Shown here piece by piece: positions 34,870-45,781 of a stretch of DNA of 64,000 nt. The stretch covers positions 6,303,758 through 6,367,757 of the forward strand of contig NC_133324.1 in assembly GCF_042186555.1 (NCBI RefSeq). The letters are read 5' to 3'. The notes below the pieces were generated by a model. It made no database searches. It saw only the letters and a list, made by a program, of their open reading frames with translations, and had not been told where the DNA came from. Positions within the stretch are counted from its first letter, which is position 1, and each line of letters opens with the position of its first letter. The position numbers and the translations under genes were made by a program. Origin of the DNA: Aquarana catesbeiana (lineage: Eukaryota > Chordata > Amphibia > Anura > Ranidae).

Positions 34870-35548
34870 TGTGGCCTGCTGCACTCATTTGTTGCTCTAC
34901 CAGGTATGACCTATGGATTTAGATGAGTTATTTTTTGGTGCGCCTCATTTGACCCAAGGTTTTTAACTAGATAATGTACAACCGCAGTAACAGACGTCAA
35001 TTTTCACAACAGAATTTCTTCAACATCTCGGAGTTGGCCTGAACTTGATCCGAATACCAACTTCACTTTTAATAGCAGCTCACAGTTCCTTCTTCAAGGG
35101 GAACTCAAATGTTATGTTCCTTTTCCTGGCTTATGATATATTCAGCCTTGCTCTTTTATGCGTGTAAAGGTTCTGGAAGCTTTCACTACCCAATCAAGGA
35201 TGTTTGTACTTAGCTTGGTGTGCAGGGGGAATTGTAGGAACAATGTTATGCTATGTCTATGTAACGATATCGATAAACCAGTCCTGGCACATTCGGCTCT
35301 ACTGATGCCCAACAGGTACTTGTGAATATCCCAGACCCACTTACATGGTGATAAATGTCCCAGGCACATTCCTTATCAAGGTGAAAGTCCTTTTTCCCGG
35401 GTGCTGGTGGATTAATAAAGGGCGCCAGTCACTTTAAATACATTTTAGATGTTTTAATAATGCATGTGCATGAAGAGCGGGAAGGAGGGTGGAGGGAACA
35501 CAGGATACCTGAGGTTACCATTAACAATACACAGTCGCTGGTCCCATA
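34870..35548. other. Unassigned sequence between minisatellite and hAT derivative
   Basis: No recognisable gene, tandem repeat or inverted ends. Short open frames on both strands have no familiar motifs. Confidence 0.35.
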
Positions 35549-36294
35549 TAGGGATGGGCTCGATGTTCGAGTTGAACGTAAGTACCCTTGTACTCATCCC
35601 CACAACCCTTGCCTGGTGGTTGTGGGGGTCTGCGGGCGGGGGGGCTTATCAGAATATGGAAGCCCCCTTTAACAAGGGGGCCCCCAGATCCCGCCCCCCC
35701 ATATGAATGGGTATGGGGTACATGGTATAGATTTTGAGGGGGAACCATCATGCCATTTTTTTTTTACATTTTGGCATGGAGTTCCCCTTAATAACCATAC
35801 CAGACCCTAAGGGCCTGGTAATAGGCTGGAGGGGGGGGGGTGCATTTTTCAATGATTTTTTTATGTATTTTGCCAGGATCCGGAAATACATTACAGCCGC
35901 GAGCAATTTTAAATGACATTTTTTCCCTTAGAAATGTCATTTTGCTGCGGTACTGTTCTAAACATGGGGGAAATGCGCTACTTTACAGGCATACTAAGGG
36001 GACCCCCCAGGCATGATATTTAAAGAAATATTTCATTTTTATTGTTTCACTTTAAGCATTATTAAAATCACTGCTCCTGAAAAACTTTTTTTTGCATTGA
36101 TCCATGTCCCCTGGGGCAGGACCCGGGTCCCCAAACACTTTTTATGGCAATAACTTGCATATAAGCCTTTAAAATGAGCACTTTTGATTTTTCATGTTCA
36201 TGTCCCATAGACTTTAATGGTGTTCGCACAAATTTTTATGTTTGTTCGCATGCTTTGGTGTGAACCAAACCGGGGGGGTGTTCGGCTCATCCCT
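35549..36294. mobile_element. Non-autonomous hAT derivative, 746 bp
   Basis: The left end TAGGGATGGGCTCGATGTTCG and right end TGTTCGGCTCATCCCT match the ends of the complete hAT at 40650-47175. The right about 550 bp follow the complete element's right arm: GGAGTTCCCCTTAATA, then AGGGCCTGGTAAT and TTTACAGGCATACTA. GGTCCCAT is repeated at 35540-35547 and 36295-36302, an 8-bp target duplication. There is no transposase, so movement would require the enzyme of a full-length relative. Confidence 0.85.
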
Positions 36295-36302
36295 GGTCCC
36301 AT

Positions 36303-36964
36303 ACATGGTCTTCCCACCAATATCAATCCTTCTGTTACAGAAATCTGCTGGATGGAATACATCTCATAAATGTGGCTCCTTGTCAACTGAGGTTCCTGTG
36401 TATTCTCAGTCTTGGGGTACAAGACAGGACAGCGGTGGAAAGGTTCATGTGGTGCTTCCCAGCTCAGTCGGTCACTCACCATCCCTGTGGTAGGACAACT
36501 GCAGCTTTGCTTCCTCAATGGCCATTAGCACTTCATCTCAGCCAACAGCTTAGGGACACTGCCCATGACAGGAGATCCCTCAACACTCAAGACCTCTAGG
36601 CCCTAAGACCTGAGGCCTAGATAAGTGGATCACACAGACATCTTCTCAGGGAAAGTGCCTGGAGGGAAAGAGAAAGAGCAGGAAGTGACTCAGATATTTA
36701 ATAGCTCTCCCAGCACGCACAGCAAGCTACCCAGGCCTGCTGATTGGCCAGGTATTAAATATCCATAATGTGCAGTAATATCTCTAGCACACCCTGCTGG
36801 AGAACACTCAGACAGCATGTGACTGAGAATAATCACTGGACACTTGGAGTGCACAGCCAGCACACAGCTAAGCTGACTAACAGTACCCTAACAGGTCTCA
36901 ATACACAGCAAAAAGAATTTAGGAAATCACTACACCCGAGGGTCCTTAGGGAACTCAGTCAAGT
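36303..36964. other. Unassigned sequence upstream of the CR1/L2-type LINE
   Basis: It contains purine-rich (about 36660-36690) and mixed sequence with no convincing gene. The last part may be the decayed 5' portion of the following LINE. Confidence 0.35.
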
Positions 36965-38370
36965 AATTTCCAGACCATAGTTCCTAATTTTTACTGACTG
37001 TCAACCAGACCAGTTAGCCTAACATTAATAGTATGCAAGTTCTTGGAGGGGATGATAAGGGACTATATACAAGATTTTAGTAATGAGAACGGTATCATTA
37101 GCAGTAATCAGCATGGATTCATGAAGAATCGTTCTTGCCAAACCAATCTACTAACCTTCTATGAGGAGGTGAGTTGCCATCTAGATAAAGGAAGGCCCGT
37201 AGACGTGGTGTATCTGGATTTTGCAAAAGCATTTGACACAGTTCCCCATAAACGTTTACTGTACAAAATAAGGTCCGTTGGCATGGACCATAGGGTGAGT
37301 ACATGGATTGAAAACTGGCTACAAGGGCGAGTTCAGAGGGTGGTGATAAATGGGAGGTACTCAGAATGGTCAGGGGTGGGTAGTGGGGTTCCCCAGGGTT
37401 CTGTGCTGGGACCAATCCTATTTAATTTGTTCATAAATGACCTGGAGGATGGGATAAACAGTTCAATCTCTGTATTTGCAGACGATACTAAGCTAAGCAG
37501 GGCAATAACTTCTCCGCAGGATGTGGAAATCTTGCAAAAAGACCTGAACAAATGAATGGGGTGGGCGACTACATGGCAAATGAGGTTCAGTGTAGAAAAA
37601 TGTAAAATAATGTATTTGGGTGGCAAAAATATGAATGCAATCTATACACTGGGGGGAAAACCTCTGGGGGGATCTAGGATGGAAAAGGACCTGGGGGTCC
37701 TAGTAGATGATAGGCTCAGCAATGGCATGCAATGCCAAGCTGCTGCTAACAAAGCAAACAGAATATTGGCATTAAAAAGGGATCAACTCCAGAGATAAAA
37801 CGATAATTCTCCCACTCTACAAGACTCTGGTCCGGCCGCACCTGGAGTATGCGGTCCAGTTCTGGGCACCAGTCCTCAGGAGGGATGTACTGGAAATGGA
37901 GCGAGTACAAAGAAGGGCAACAAAGCTAATAAAGGGTCTGGAGGATCTTAGTTATGAGGAAAGGTTGTGAGCTCTGAACTTATTCTCTCTGGAGAAGAGA
38001 CTCTTGAGAGGGGATATGATTTCAATTTTCAAATACTGTACTGGTGACCCCACAATAGGGAAAAAACTTTTCCGCGGAAGGGAGTTTAACAGGACACGTG
38101 GCCACTCATTAAAATTAGAAGAAAAGAGGTTTAACCTTAAACTACGTAGAGGGTTCTTTACTGTAAGAGCGGCAAGGATGTGGAATTCCCTTCCACAGGC
38201 GGTGGTCTCAGCGGGGAGCGTTGATAATTTCAAAAAACGATCAGATAAGCACCTGAATGACCACAACATACAGGGATATACAATGTAATACTGACACATA
38301 ATCACACACATAGTTTGGACTTGATGGACTTGTGTCTTTTTTCAACCTCACCTACTATGTAACTACATCC
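36965..38370 (+). mobile_element. CR1/L2-type LINE, 5' truncated, with decayed reverse transcriptase
   Basis: The reverse transcriptase fragment reads NQHGFMKNRSCQTNLL, then VVYLDFAKAFDTVPHKRLL, GVPQGSVLGPILFNLFINDL and FADDTKL (37043-37555). A TGA in place of Trp interrupts it (LNKxMGWATTWQ), after which it continues to 37798 with KDLGVLVDD and ANRILA. A further stop follows. The last part (38004-38288) encodes the usual C-terminal tail with FNLKLRRGFFTVRAARMWNS. The 3' UTR contains GGACTTGATGGACTTGTGTC, a typical 3' motif of frog and reptile CR1/L2 elements. The endonuclease domain is missing, as usual for 5'-truncated insertions. The choice between CR1 and L2 is not settled by eye. Confidence 0.85.
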
Positions 38371-38417
38371 CTACATCTATATGAACCTTCCTTTGTTTTC
38401 TGCAGATAGGTCTAGAC

Positions 38418-38553
38418 CAGTGATGGCGAACCTTGGCACCCCAGATGTTTTGGAACTACGTTTTCCATGATGCTCATGCACTCTGCAGTGTAGTTGAGCA
38501 TCATGGGAAATGTAGTTCCAACACATCTGGGGTGCCAAGGTTCGCCATCACTG
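38418..38553. mobile_element. Short palindromic hAT-type MITE, 136 bp
   Basis: CAGTGATGGCGAACCTTGGC at the left and its complement at the right form long inverted repeats covering most of the element. GTCTAGAC is duplicated exactly (38410-38417 and 38554-38561). An 8-bp duplication with central TCTAGA fits known hAT target preference. Confidence 0.88.
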
Positions 38554-38839
38554 GTCTAGACTGACCACCATGGCAGCAATATTCAAACAGTAGCGCCCAG
38601 TGTCACAAAGGTCCAATTATTCTTTAAGGCCTTCCTCAACCACATCCAATGCATTGCAGCATGTCACCACCTTAAAAAATTAAAGATTTGAAATCTTTTA
38701 AACTTCTCATTTATCTCATTTGTTTCATATGTTTCCATGTTACTTTTGTGAATTTGCAGTACGAACCCTAAGAAATCCCACAGCCACATATTGATGGAAA
38801 AGTTACTTTATTGAATAGCAAAAGGACACTGGATGGTAT

Positions 38840-39001
38840 TTAGTTGGCGACAACAGTCTGGTCTGCCCAGGATCTGAGGGCGGTGATGCGGGCGTAGATT
38901 CCGGGAGAAGATGGAGAGCAGGTGAAGCTTCCCCAGGACACAACACCAGCCAGGGTCCAGGCTCCGTTCCTCTGGCACACAAGAGGTCCACCAGAGTCAC
39001 C
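38840..39001 (-). pseudogene. Chymotrypsinogen pseudogene exon 7 (catalytic Ser exon)
   Basis: TTTTCAG precedes GGTGAC, and 53 codons follow to TAA. The sequence holds GDSGGPLVC (Ser195 by chymotrypsin numbering), LAGVVSWGS, the Cys201 and Cys220 positions and the usual C-terminus ending VVAN. This exon alone looks intact. AATAAA follows the stop at 38812-38807. Confidence 0.92.
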
Positions 39002-39391
39002 CTGAAAAGGAGCAAAATTGAAAATGACAGAAGAGTTCTCAAGTAATGATCTGTTATTTTAAATTAATCATTTGCTGCCCACATAACGCTTATGTGTGAT
39101 GACAAAGAAGGTGGGCTTTAACACTCACATTCCACACGTATGATTCCACGGTTGTCTGACTTGTGCTGAGACTCTGCTCTCTGTGTGCTCCCAATTCATT
39201 GACGAGCTGCCATAGACATCACCCAATCCCTAGTTATGATTTGGAGCTGCCTGATCATGTGACCCTTGTGGCAGCCAACCACATTAGTCAAGTGGTTAGT
39301 CATTTTCCTGTCTCTGAGGCATAAATGCACAATTAAAAGGATGCAAGGCCGAGTGGGAAGGGTAATGTAGACAGAAGTATGGAGTCAGGAC

Positions 39392-39549
39392 TAGGGTTGC
39401 TACATCATCCCTTTAATCCAGGACACACATTAATTACACAGGTTCTGTGGCTGATTAAGGTGGTAATTAAACTCACTTGGTGCCTTATCTGCATTAAATC
39501 AGCCTCAGAACCCGTGTAACTAATGTGTGTCCTGGATGTGGCAACCCTA
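39392..39549. mobile_element. hAT-type foldback MITE, 158 bp, intron 6 of the pseudogene
   Basis: Ends TAGGGTTGCTACATCATCCC and GGATGTGGCAACCCTA are inverted. The arms also share TTAATTACACAGGTTCTG and its imperfect complement. Flanks GTCAGGAC (39384-39391) and GTCATGAC (39550-39557) agree at 7 of 8 bases. A related inverted-repeat sequence lies at 52556-52722. Confidence 0.72.
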
Positions 39550-40227
39550 GTCATGACACAATATTATCTACTTACAATAGGACAAGACTCCGACCTGAGT
39601 GTGGATTCTATTCAGTATAAAAATAAATGGAACTAGCTATTGGATGATGAGAGGCAAAGCAATGTAGTCTCAGATGTAGTATCTTTTGAGGTTATCATAC
39701 ACCGTAAAGGAAAGCCGTAACTGGTATTAAGTATGATATTGGGTCTGAGGGGATCAAGTGAGGGGAGATTTCATGAAGGGAGCCATTGGATTAGCAGTAG
39801 AATTTTGACAAGGCTTAGAACCCTTCCCATCTCCGTATAGACTAATACAATTGTTAGACACACACTGTGAGATGGCCTTACGACATAATTGCCAATTTTT
39901 GGACTTTGTATGGTCCAGGTAAGGTCATCTACACCATGATGGCACCGCTCAACCACAAGGCCAAGCTTGGTGCCATCTTATATACAGTATTCTTTCACAA
40001 AAGAACCTCAACAGGTTCACGAGGAGAAATAAAACTCTTGAAGAAATCATGAAACACATAGATGAACCAATAGAGGGCGTAAAAGAACTCCTCACCAGTT
40101 CGTTTCAACAACAGTGATATGCAGAAGATAGTCCACCATATGAAACAGAACACATCAATGGTGGAGCAAATCATTCAGTATTCACTTTTCATAACTAATT
40201 AGGTTTAATTTAATACCTAATCATATA

Positions 40228-40252
40228 ATTATATATATATATATATATATAC
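40228..40252. repeat. (AT)n microsatellite
   Basis: An alternating AT tract in intron 6 of the chymotrypsinogen pseudogene. Confidence 0.9.
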
Positions 40253-40373
40253 AGTATATTTCTCTATGAATGATTGTTGGGCTACAAAGACTATTCTGTC
40301 TCATATAAAGTGACCCAAATTGGAGAAAACTACAGAGAGCTAACACTGGTCAACAGTCTGTAGGTCAACTTAA

Positions 40374-40507
40374 CATGCAGGAGGAGGCACTGGAGGCACC
40401 AGCGCAGATCATGAAGGTCTGCATTCTGGTTACAAAGTATCTCTGGCAGTCAGTGTTGTTTAGAAGAGGAAGAGCCACCTGCTGGAGTTTAGCTGGCTTA
40501 GCTAGTG
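40374..40507 (-). pseudogene. Chymotrypsinogen pseudogene exon 6, donor site lost
   Basis: CTCTCTCAG precedes the exon. The translation includes AKLQQVALPLLNNTDC and FMICAGASSASSCM, giving the Ser189 and Cys191 positions before the catalytic exon. The exon should end after ATG to join exon 7 in phase 0. The following bases are TTAAGT where GTAAGT is expected, so the GT donor is missing. A GT one base earlier would put exon 7 out of frame. Confidence 0.88.
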
Positions 40508-40604
40508 CTGAGAGAGAAAAGGAGAAGATGGATTAACGTAAGGGATGGACAGCAACCAACATACCAACATATTTAACCTTTAGACATCTCTGTACACAGT
40601 CCTT

Positions 40605-40649
40605 CGTAGAAGACCATATTATGGCCATATCATTGTGATGGCTCTTCAC
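40605..40649. repeat. 62-bp minisatellite, left remnant split off by the hAT insertion
   Basis: GAAGACCATATTATGGCCAT and the following bases up to CTCTTCAC match the units at 47184-47365 on the other side of the transposon. Confidence 0.85.
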
Positions 40650-40943
40650 TAGGGATGAGCTTCGTGTTCGAGTCGAACCCATGTTCGACTCGAACATCGG
40701 CTGTTCGATCGTTCGCCGAATTGCGAACGATATGGGCCGTTCGCGCCAAATTCGTGTGGCGTGTCACGGCCCATAATTCTCTGCGGCATCGCAGTGCATT
40801 GCTTGCTGATGATTGGCCAAGCATGCACTATGACCCGCATGCTTGGCCAATCACAGCGCCGCCTTAACAGAGAGCCATAATTGGCCAAAGCCAAGGAGGC
40901 TTTGGCCAATTATGGCTCAGGGGATTTAGTACACGCCCCACAC

Positions 40944-40950
40944 TATATAA
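40944..40950 (+). promoter_or_regulatory. TATA box of the hAT transposon
   Basis: TATATAAGG lies in a GC-rich context about 290 bp from the element's left end, with an (AG)n tract about 50 bp downstream. The placement fits an RNA polymerase II promoter with a start near 40975 and a long 5' leader. The start position is inference. Confidence 0.65.
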
Positions 40951-41199
40951 GGCCGCCTGCACGGCGGCCCTGTGCAGTGTGTTCCGGTGTGCTTAGAGAG
41001 AGAGAGAGAGAGACAGTGTCATTTCATTTGAGTTAGCTAGATTAGGCAGGACAGTCAGTCAGTTAGCTGCACTTAAAGTGTATTGTGTATATATATGCAT
41101 CCCAGGTGTTGCATATATATATATATATACACTGTATTCAGTTTAGCTAGATCCGTTCCTGTTATCTTCTAGACTATTTACAGTTAGTGCAGTGCGTCC

Positions 41200-42380
41200 T
41201 GCTCACAGTGTTCAGCTAGATCCGTTCCTGTTATCTTCTTACTGACAGGCAGGCTTGTCTTGTTACAGTATTTTAAAGAAAATTACTGGTGTTCTTTTCA
41301 TCCTATTAGTACCACAGTCAGGCAGCTAGACTATTTACAGTTAGTGCAGTGCGTCCTGCTCACAGTGTTCAGCTAAACCTACAAGTTAGTGGGGTGCGTC
41401 CACCTCACAGTGTTCAGCTAGATCCGTTCCTGTTATCTTCTTACTGACAGGCAGGCTTGTCTTGTTACAGTAAATACAGCTACGTGAAGAAAATTGCTGG
41501 TGTTCTTTTGATCCTATTAGTACCACAGTCAGGCAGCTAGACTATTTACAGTTAGTGCAGAGCGTCCTGCTCACAGTGTTCTGCTAAACCTACAAGTTAG
41601 TAGGGTGCGTCCTGCTCACAGTGTTCAGCTAAACCTACAAGTTAGTGGGGTGCGTCCACCTCACAGTGTTCAGCTAAACCTACAAGCTAGTGGGGTGCAT
41701 CCTGCTCACAGTGTTCAACTAAACCTACAAGTTAGTGGGGTGTGTCCACCTCACAGTGTTCAGCTAAACCTACAAGCTAGTGGGGTGCGTCCTGCTCACA
41801 GTGTTCAGCTAGATCCGTTCCTGTTATCTTCTTACTGACAGGCAGGCTTGTCTTGTTACAGTATTTTAAAGAAAATTACTGTATTTACAGTTAGTGCAGT
41901 GCATCCTGCTCACAGTGTTCTGCTAAACCTACAAGTTAGTGGGGTGCGTCCTGCTCACAGTGTTCAGCTAAACCTACAAGTTAGTGGGGTGCGTCCTGCT
42001 CACAGTGTTCAGCTAAACCTACAAGTTAGTGGGGTGCGTCCTGCTCACAGTGTTCAGCTAAACCTACAAGTTAGTGGGGTGCGTCCACCTCACAGTGTTC
42101 AGCTAAACCTACAAGCTAGTGGGGTGCGTCCTGCTCACAGTGTTCAGCTAGATCCGTTTCTGTTATCTTCTTACTGACAGGCAGGCTTGTCTTGTTACAG
42201 TAAATACAGCTACCTGAAGAAAATTGCTGGTGTTCTTTTGATCCTATTAGTACCACAGTCAGGCAGCTAGACTATTTACAGTTAGTGCAGTGCGTCCTGC
42301 TCACAGTGTTCTGCTAAACCTACAAGTTAGTGGGGTGCGTCCACCTCACAGTGTTCAGCTAAAGCTACCTGTAGAAGGTT
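41200..42380. repeat. 45-bp tandem repeats in the hAT leader
   Basis: Units with AAACCTACAAGTTAGTGGGG and TGCGTCCTGCTCACAGTGTT recur with period 45. They are grouped into larger blocks separated by GATCCGTTCCTGTTATCTTC segments. Units alternate between TCCTGCTCAC and TCCACCTCAC. The repeats are open in the transposase frame, but their translation (SVQLNLQVSGVRPAH repeats) is unlike any transposase N-terminus. Confidence 0.9.
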
Positions 42381-42502
42381 GGTGGTGTTCTCATACTACA
42401 GGCAGGCAGTTGATTTTGCTAGCTGCAGTATCAGTACATATATATACTGTATATATATATATATATATATATCCCAGCTTAGTGCAGCTACAGGCCATTA
42501 GT

Positions 42503-45500
42503 ATGTCTGGAAGGCCAAGAAGGAGAGGCAGACAGTCACAAGCCAATAAGAGAGTGCAAGCAGGCTCTGTGTCTAGTGCTGGTCGTGGAGACGGTGCATC
42601 CTCATCAGCACGTGGCCATGGGACACGCTTGGCCTTTTTTTCGGCAGCTGGCCATGTTGAGCCGCAACATGCGGAAGACTTGGTCGAGTGGATGACCAAG
42701 CCGTCCTCATCCTCCTCATCCTCTCTCACCCATGCCCAGGGTACTTTGTCTGGCAAAGCAGCGGCCTCTTCCCTCGGCTCAATGTCATCAGTGACTCCTT
42801 CCCTAGCCCCACCATGTCCTCCTGAGGAGTCCCTCGAACTGTTTGACCACAGTGTTGGGTACATGCTCCAGGAGGATGCCCAGCGTTTGGAAGGCTCTGA
42901 TGATGATACTGAGCTCGATGAAGGCAGTAACACGAGCACGGACAGAGGGGGTACCCAAGAAGGACAGCAATCTGGCAGTCATGCTCCCCCTGCTGCAGCA
43001 TACTGCCAGGTTTGCTCCAGTGATGAGGAGGGAGGGGATGATGAGGTCACTGACTCAACGTGGGTGCCTGATAGGAGAGAGGAGGAGGAGGAGGAGGAGG
43101 AGGCGGCACATCACCAACGAGGCAGGATGCCCTTCAGGGGCCAGCCTAAGGGCAGCACATTGACTGCATCACACCCCAAAGCTCCACATGTGCAGGGCGC
43201 TGCAGTCTCTGCGCGTTATTCAAAAAGTTCTTTGGTGTGGGCCTTTTTTGAGACGAGTGCATCAGATCGCACCGCTGCTATTTGCAACATATGTCTCAAG
43301 CGTATCTCGCGTGGCCAAAACATCTCCCGCTTGGGTACCACATGCTTGACCAGACATATGTTGACCTGCCATGCAGTTCGTTGGCAAGCGTATCTAAAAG
43401 ACCCACACCAAAGAACAAAGAGGACCTCTGCTTGCTCCTCATCAGCTGAGATTTCCAACCCCACTAGACCTTCAGTCCTCTCTGAGACCTGCACTGAGAG
43501 GAATGAAGGTATAGAATTAGGTGTGTCACAGCCACGTACTTGTGGGCAATCTGATTTTGGTACACCGACGTCAGATTGTACCAGGCAAATTTCCCTGCCC
43601 CAGCTGCTGCACCGCCGAAAGAAGTTTGCTCCCAGCCATCCACATGCCCAACGGTTGAATGCTAGCTTGGCAAAATTGCTAGCACTTCAACTGCTGCCTT
43701 TTCAGTTGGTAGACTCTGCCCCCTTCCGTGAGTTTGTGGAATGTGCGGTTCCTCAATGGCAGGTACCCAAACGCCACTTTTTCTCACGGAAGGCGATTCC
43801 GGCTCTCTACCAGCATGTGGAAGGCAATGTCCATGCCTCGCTGGACAGGGCGGTCAGCGGTAAGGTGCATATTACCGCTGACTCATGGTCCAGCAGGCAT
43901 GGACAGGGACGTTACCTAAGTTTCACGGCGCATTGGGTGACTCTGCTGGCAGCTGGGAAGGATGCAGGACAAGGTGCAGTAGTGTTGGAGGTTGTTCCGC
44001 CACCACGCCTCCAAAATGCTAATGATTGTGACACACCTCTCTCCTCCACCCCCTCCTCTTCTTCTTCCTCCATGGCCTCTTCCTTGGAACCAGCGGTGCT
44101 CCGTAGTCGTTCAAGGGGCTACGCAAGTACGCAGGCCAAAAGATGCCATGCGGTGCTTGAGCTGGTGTGCTTGGGGGACAGGAGCCACACTGGGGCAGAG
44201 GTTCTGTCAGCTCTGCAGGGGCAGGTTCAGAGGTGGTTGACGCCACGCCAACTTAAGGCAGGAATGGTGGTTTGCGACAATGGCACCAACCTCCTCTCTG
44301 CCCTCCGACAGGGACAAATGACCCATGTGCCCTGTTTGGCTCACGTCCTTAACTTGGTGGTGCAGTGGTTCTTGGGCAGGTACCCGGGCTTACAGGATGT
44401 CCCGAGGCAGGCCAGGAAAGTCTGTGTGCATTTCCGCCGGTCATATAATGCCAGTGCTCGGCTGACGGACCTCCAAAAGGAGTTTAACCTGCCCAAGAAC
44501 CGCCTAATCTGTGACATGCCCACCAGGTGGAACTCAACGTTGGCCATGCTGCAGCGGCTGCACACGCAGCAGAGGGCCATCAATGAGTACCTGTGCGACT
44601 ATGGCACCAGGACAGGGTCAGGGGAGCTTGGTTTTTTTTCCCCACGCCAGTGGGCCATGATCAGGGATGCATGCACTGTCCTGTCACCATTTGAGGAGGC
44701 CACGAGGATGGTGAGCAGTGACAGTGCATGCATCAGTGACACTGTCCCCCTTGTCCACCTGTTGGAGCACACGCTGCGTGGAATAATGGACAGGGCACTT
44801 GAGGCAGAACAGAGGCAGGAAGAGGAGGACTTCCTTAGCTCTCAAGGCCCCCTTTATCCAGACAGTGTTCCTGCGTGCCCGCCGATCACACAGGAAGAGG
44901 ACGAGGAGGAAGAGGAGGAGGAGGAGGAAGATTGTGTCAGTATGGAGGTGGAGCCTGGCACTCAGCATCAGCAGCAGTCTTTAAGGGATCAGTCCCAAGA
45001 AACACATGGACTTGTACGTGGCTGGGAGGAGGTGGCTGCGGACCATGTCGTCCTTAGTGACCCAGAGGACTCCGGACCGAATGCCTCAGCAAACCTACGC
45101 TGCATGGCCTCCTTGATCCTGCAAAGCCTGCGTAAGGATCCTCGTATTCGTGGTATCAAGGAGAAGGACCAATACTGGCTGGCAACCCTCCTTGATCCAC
45201 GTTACAAGGGTAAGGTTGCGGACCTTATCTTGCCATCGCAGAGGGAGCAGAGGATGAAACATCTTCGGGAGGCCTTGCAGAAAGGTCTGTGCAACGCGTT
45301 CCCAGAGACTGGGAGGTTACAAACTCCTGTTTCTGGACAACGTGTTGCTGAGGCTTCGGTCAGTCAAAGAAGGAGCGGTGGAGAAGGTGGCCGTCTGACC
45401 GATGCGTTCAGACAATTTTTTGGTCCGCAGCCCCAAGGTATGATCGGTTCCAGCAACCATTGCCAGCGTCTGTTTTACATGGTGCAGGAATACCTAGGGG

Positions 45501-45781
45501 CAAGATCAGACTTGGACACCTTTCCCACCGAAAATCCTCTGGGTTACTGGGTCTTGAGGATGGATCACTGGCCAGAGCTTGCACAGTATGCAATTGAGCT
45601 ACTGGCCTGTCCTGCATCCAGCCTTCTTTCGGAACGCACATTCAGTGCTGCTGGAGGCGTGGTAACCGATCACAGGGTGCGTCTGTCCACTGACTCGGTC
45701 GATCGACTGACCTTCATAAAAATGAATGAGTCTTGGATCACCACTAGCTACCAAACACCTGATGCTGATGTAACCGAATAA
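42503..45781 (+). CDS. hAT transposase with BED zinc finger (1092 aa)
   Basis: This protein would bind the element ends and catalyse cut-and-paste transposition. The frame is open from 42290, but the upstream part is translated tandem repeat. The ATG at 42503 (MSGRPRRRGRQ) gives a conventional basic start. Residues 242-290 form a BED finger with C261, C264, H285 and H290. An acidic run lies at 193-200 and others later. Likely catalytic acids are D460 in HITAD, D592 in CDNGTNLL and a Glu in the C-terminal half. C611-x2-H614 (CLAHVLNLVV) and RW at 675-676 are typical hAT motifs. The C-terminal dimerisation domain (about 1005-1075) has PLGYW and SSLLSERTFSAAGG. It is ZBED-like, but its position between inverted ends shows a transposon gene rather than a domesticated host gene. 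Confidence 0.93.
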   Translation: MSGRPRRRGRQSQANKRVQAGSVSSAGRGDGASSSARGHGTRLAFFSAAGHVEPQHAEDLVEWMTKPSSSSSSSLTHAQGTLSGKAAASSLGSMSSVTPSLAPPCPPEESLELFDHSVGYMLQEDAQRLEGSDDDTELDEGSNTSTDRGGTQEGQQSGSHAPPAAAYCQVCSSDEEGGDDEVTDSTWVPDRREEEEEEEEAAHHQRGRMPFRGQPKGSTLTASHPKAPHVQGAAVSARYSKSSLVWAFFETSASDRTAAICNICLKRISRGQNISRLGTTCLTRHMLTCHAVRWQAYLKDPHQRTKRTSACSSSAEISNPTRPSVLSETCTERNEGIELGVSQPRTCGQSDFGTPTSDCTRQISLPQLLHRRKKFAPSHPHAQRLNASLAKLLALQLLPFQLVDSAPFREFVECAVPQWQVPKRHFFSRKAIPALYQHVEGNVHASLDRAVSGKVHITADSWSSRHGQGRYLSFTAHWVTLLAAGKDAGQGAVVLEVVPPPRLQNANDCDTPLSSTPSSSSSSMASSLEPAVLRSRSRGYASTQAKRCHAVLELVCLGDRSHTGAEVLSALQGQVQRWLTPRQLKAGMVVCDNGTNLLSALRQGQMTHVPCLAHVLNLVVQWFLGRYPGLQDVPRQARKVCVHFRRSYNASARLTDLQKEFNLPKNRLICDMPTRWNSTLAMLQRLHTQQRAINEYLCDYGTRTGSGELGFFSPRQWAMIRDACTVLSPFEEATRMVSSDSACISDTVPLVHLLEHTLRGIMDRALEAEQRQEEEDFLSSQGPLYPDSVPACPPITQEEDEEEEEEEEEDCVSMEVEPGTQHQQQSLRDQSQETHGLVRGWEEVAADHVVLSDPEDSGPNASANLRCMASLILQSLRKDPRIRGIKEKDQYWLATLLDPRYKGKVADLILPSQREQRMKHLREALQKGLCNAFPETGRLQTPVSGQRVAEASVSQRRSGGEGGRLTDAFRQFFGPQPQGMIGSSNHCQRLFYMVQEYLGARSDLDTFPTENPLGYWVLRMDHWPELAQYAIELLACPASSLLSERTFSAAGGVVTDHRVRLSTDSVDRLTFIKMNESWITTSYQTPDADVTE

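Noticed and set aside
32844..34922. Long open frames on both strands (up to 339 and 299 codons) as repeat-protein genes
   Set aside because: They are produced by the 60-bp minisatellite, whose period is a multiple of three; no start context, introns or known motif.
37119..37626. Minus-strand frames opposite the CR1/L2-type reverse transcriptase
   Set aside because: Shadows of the plus-strand LINE coding region.
41605..42177. Short repeat-encoded frames (SVQLNLQVSG repeats) as a separate protein
   Set aside because: Part of the transposon leader repeats; no independent support.
42290..42502. N-terminal extension of the hAT transposase from the ATG at 42290
   Set aside because: The extension is translated 45-bp repeat; the ATG at 42503 begins a conventional basic N-terminus.
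42503..45781. Domesticated host ZBED gene
   Set aside because: The frame lies between matched inverted ends with an exact 8-bp target duplication, so it is a transposon gene.
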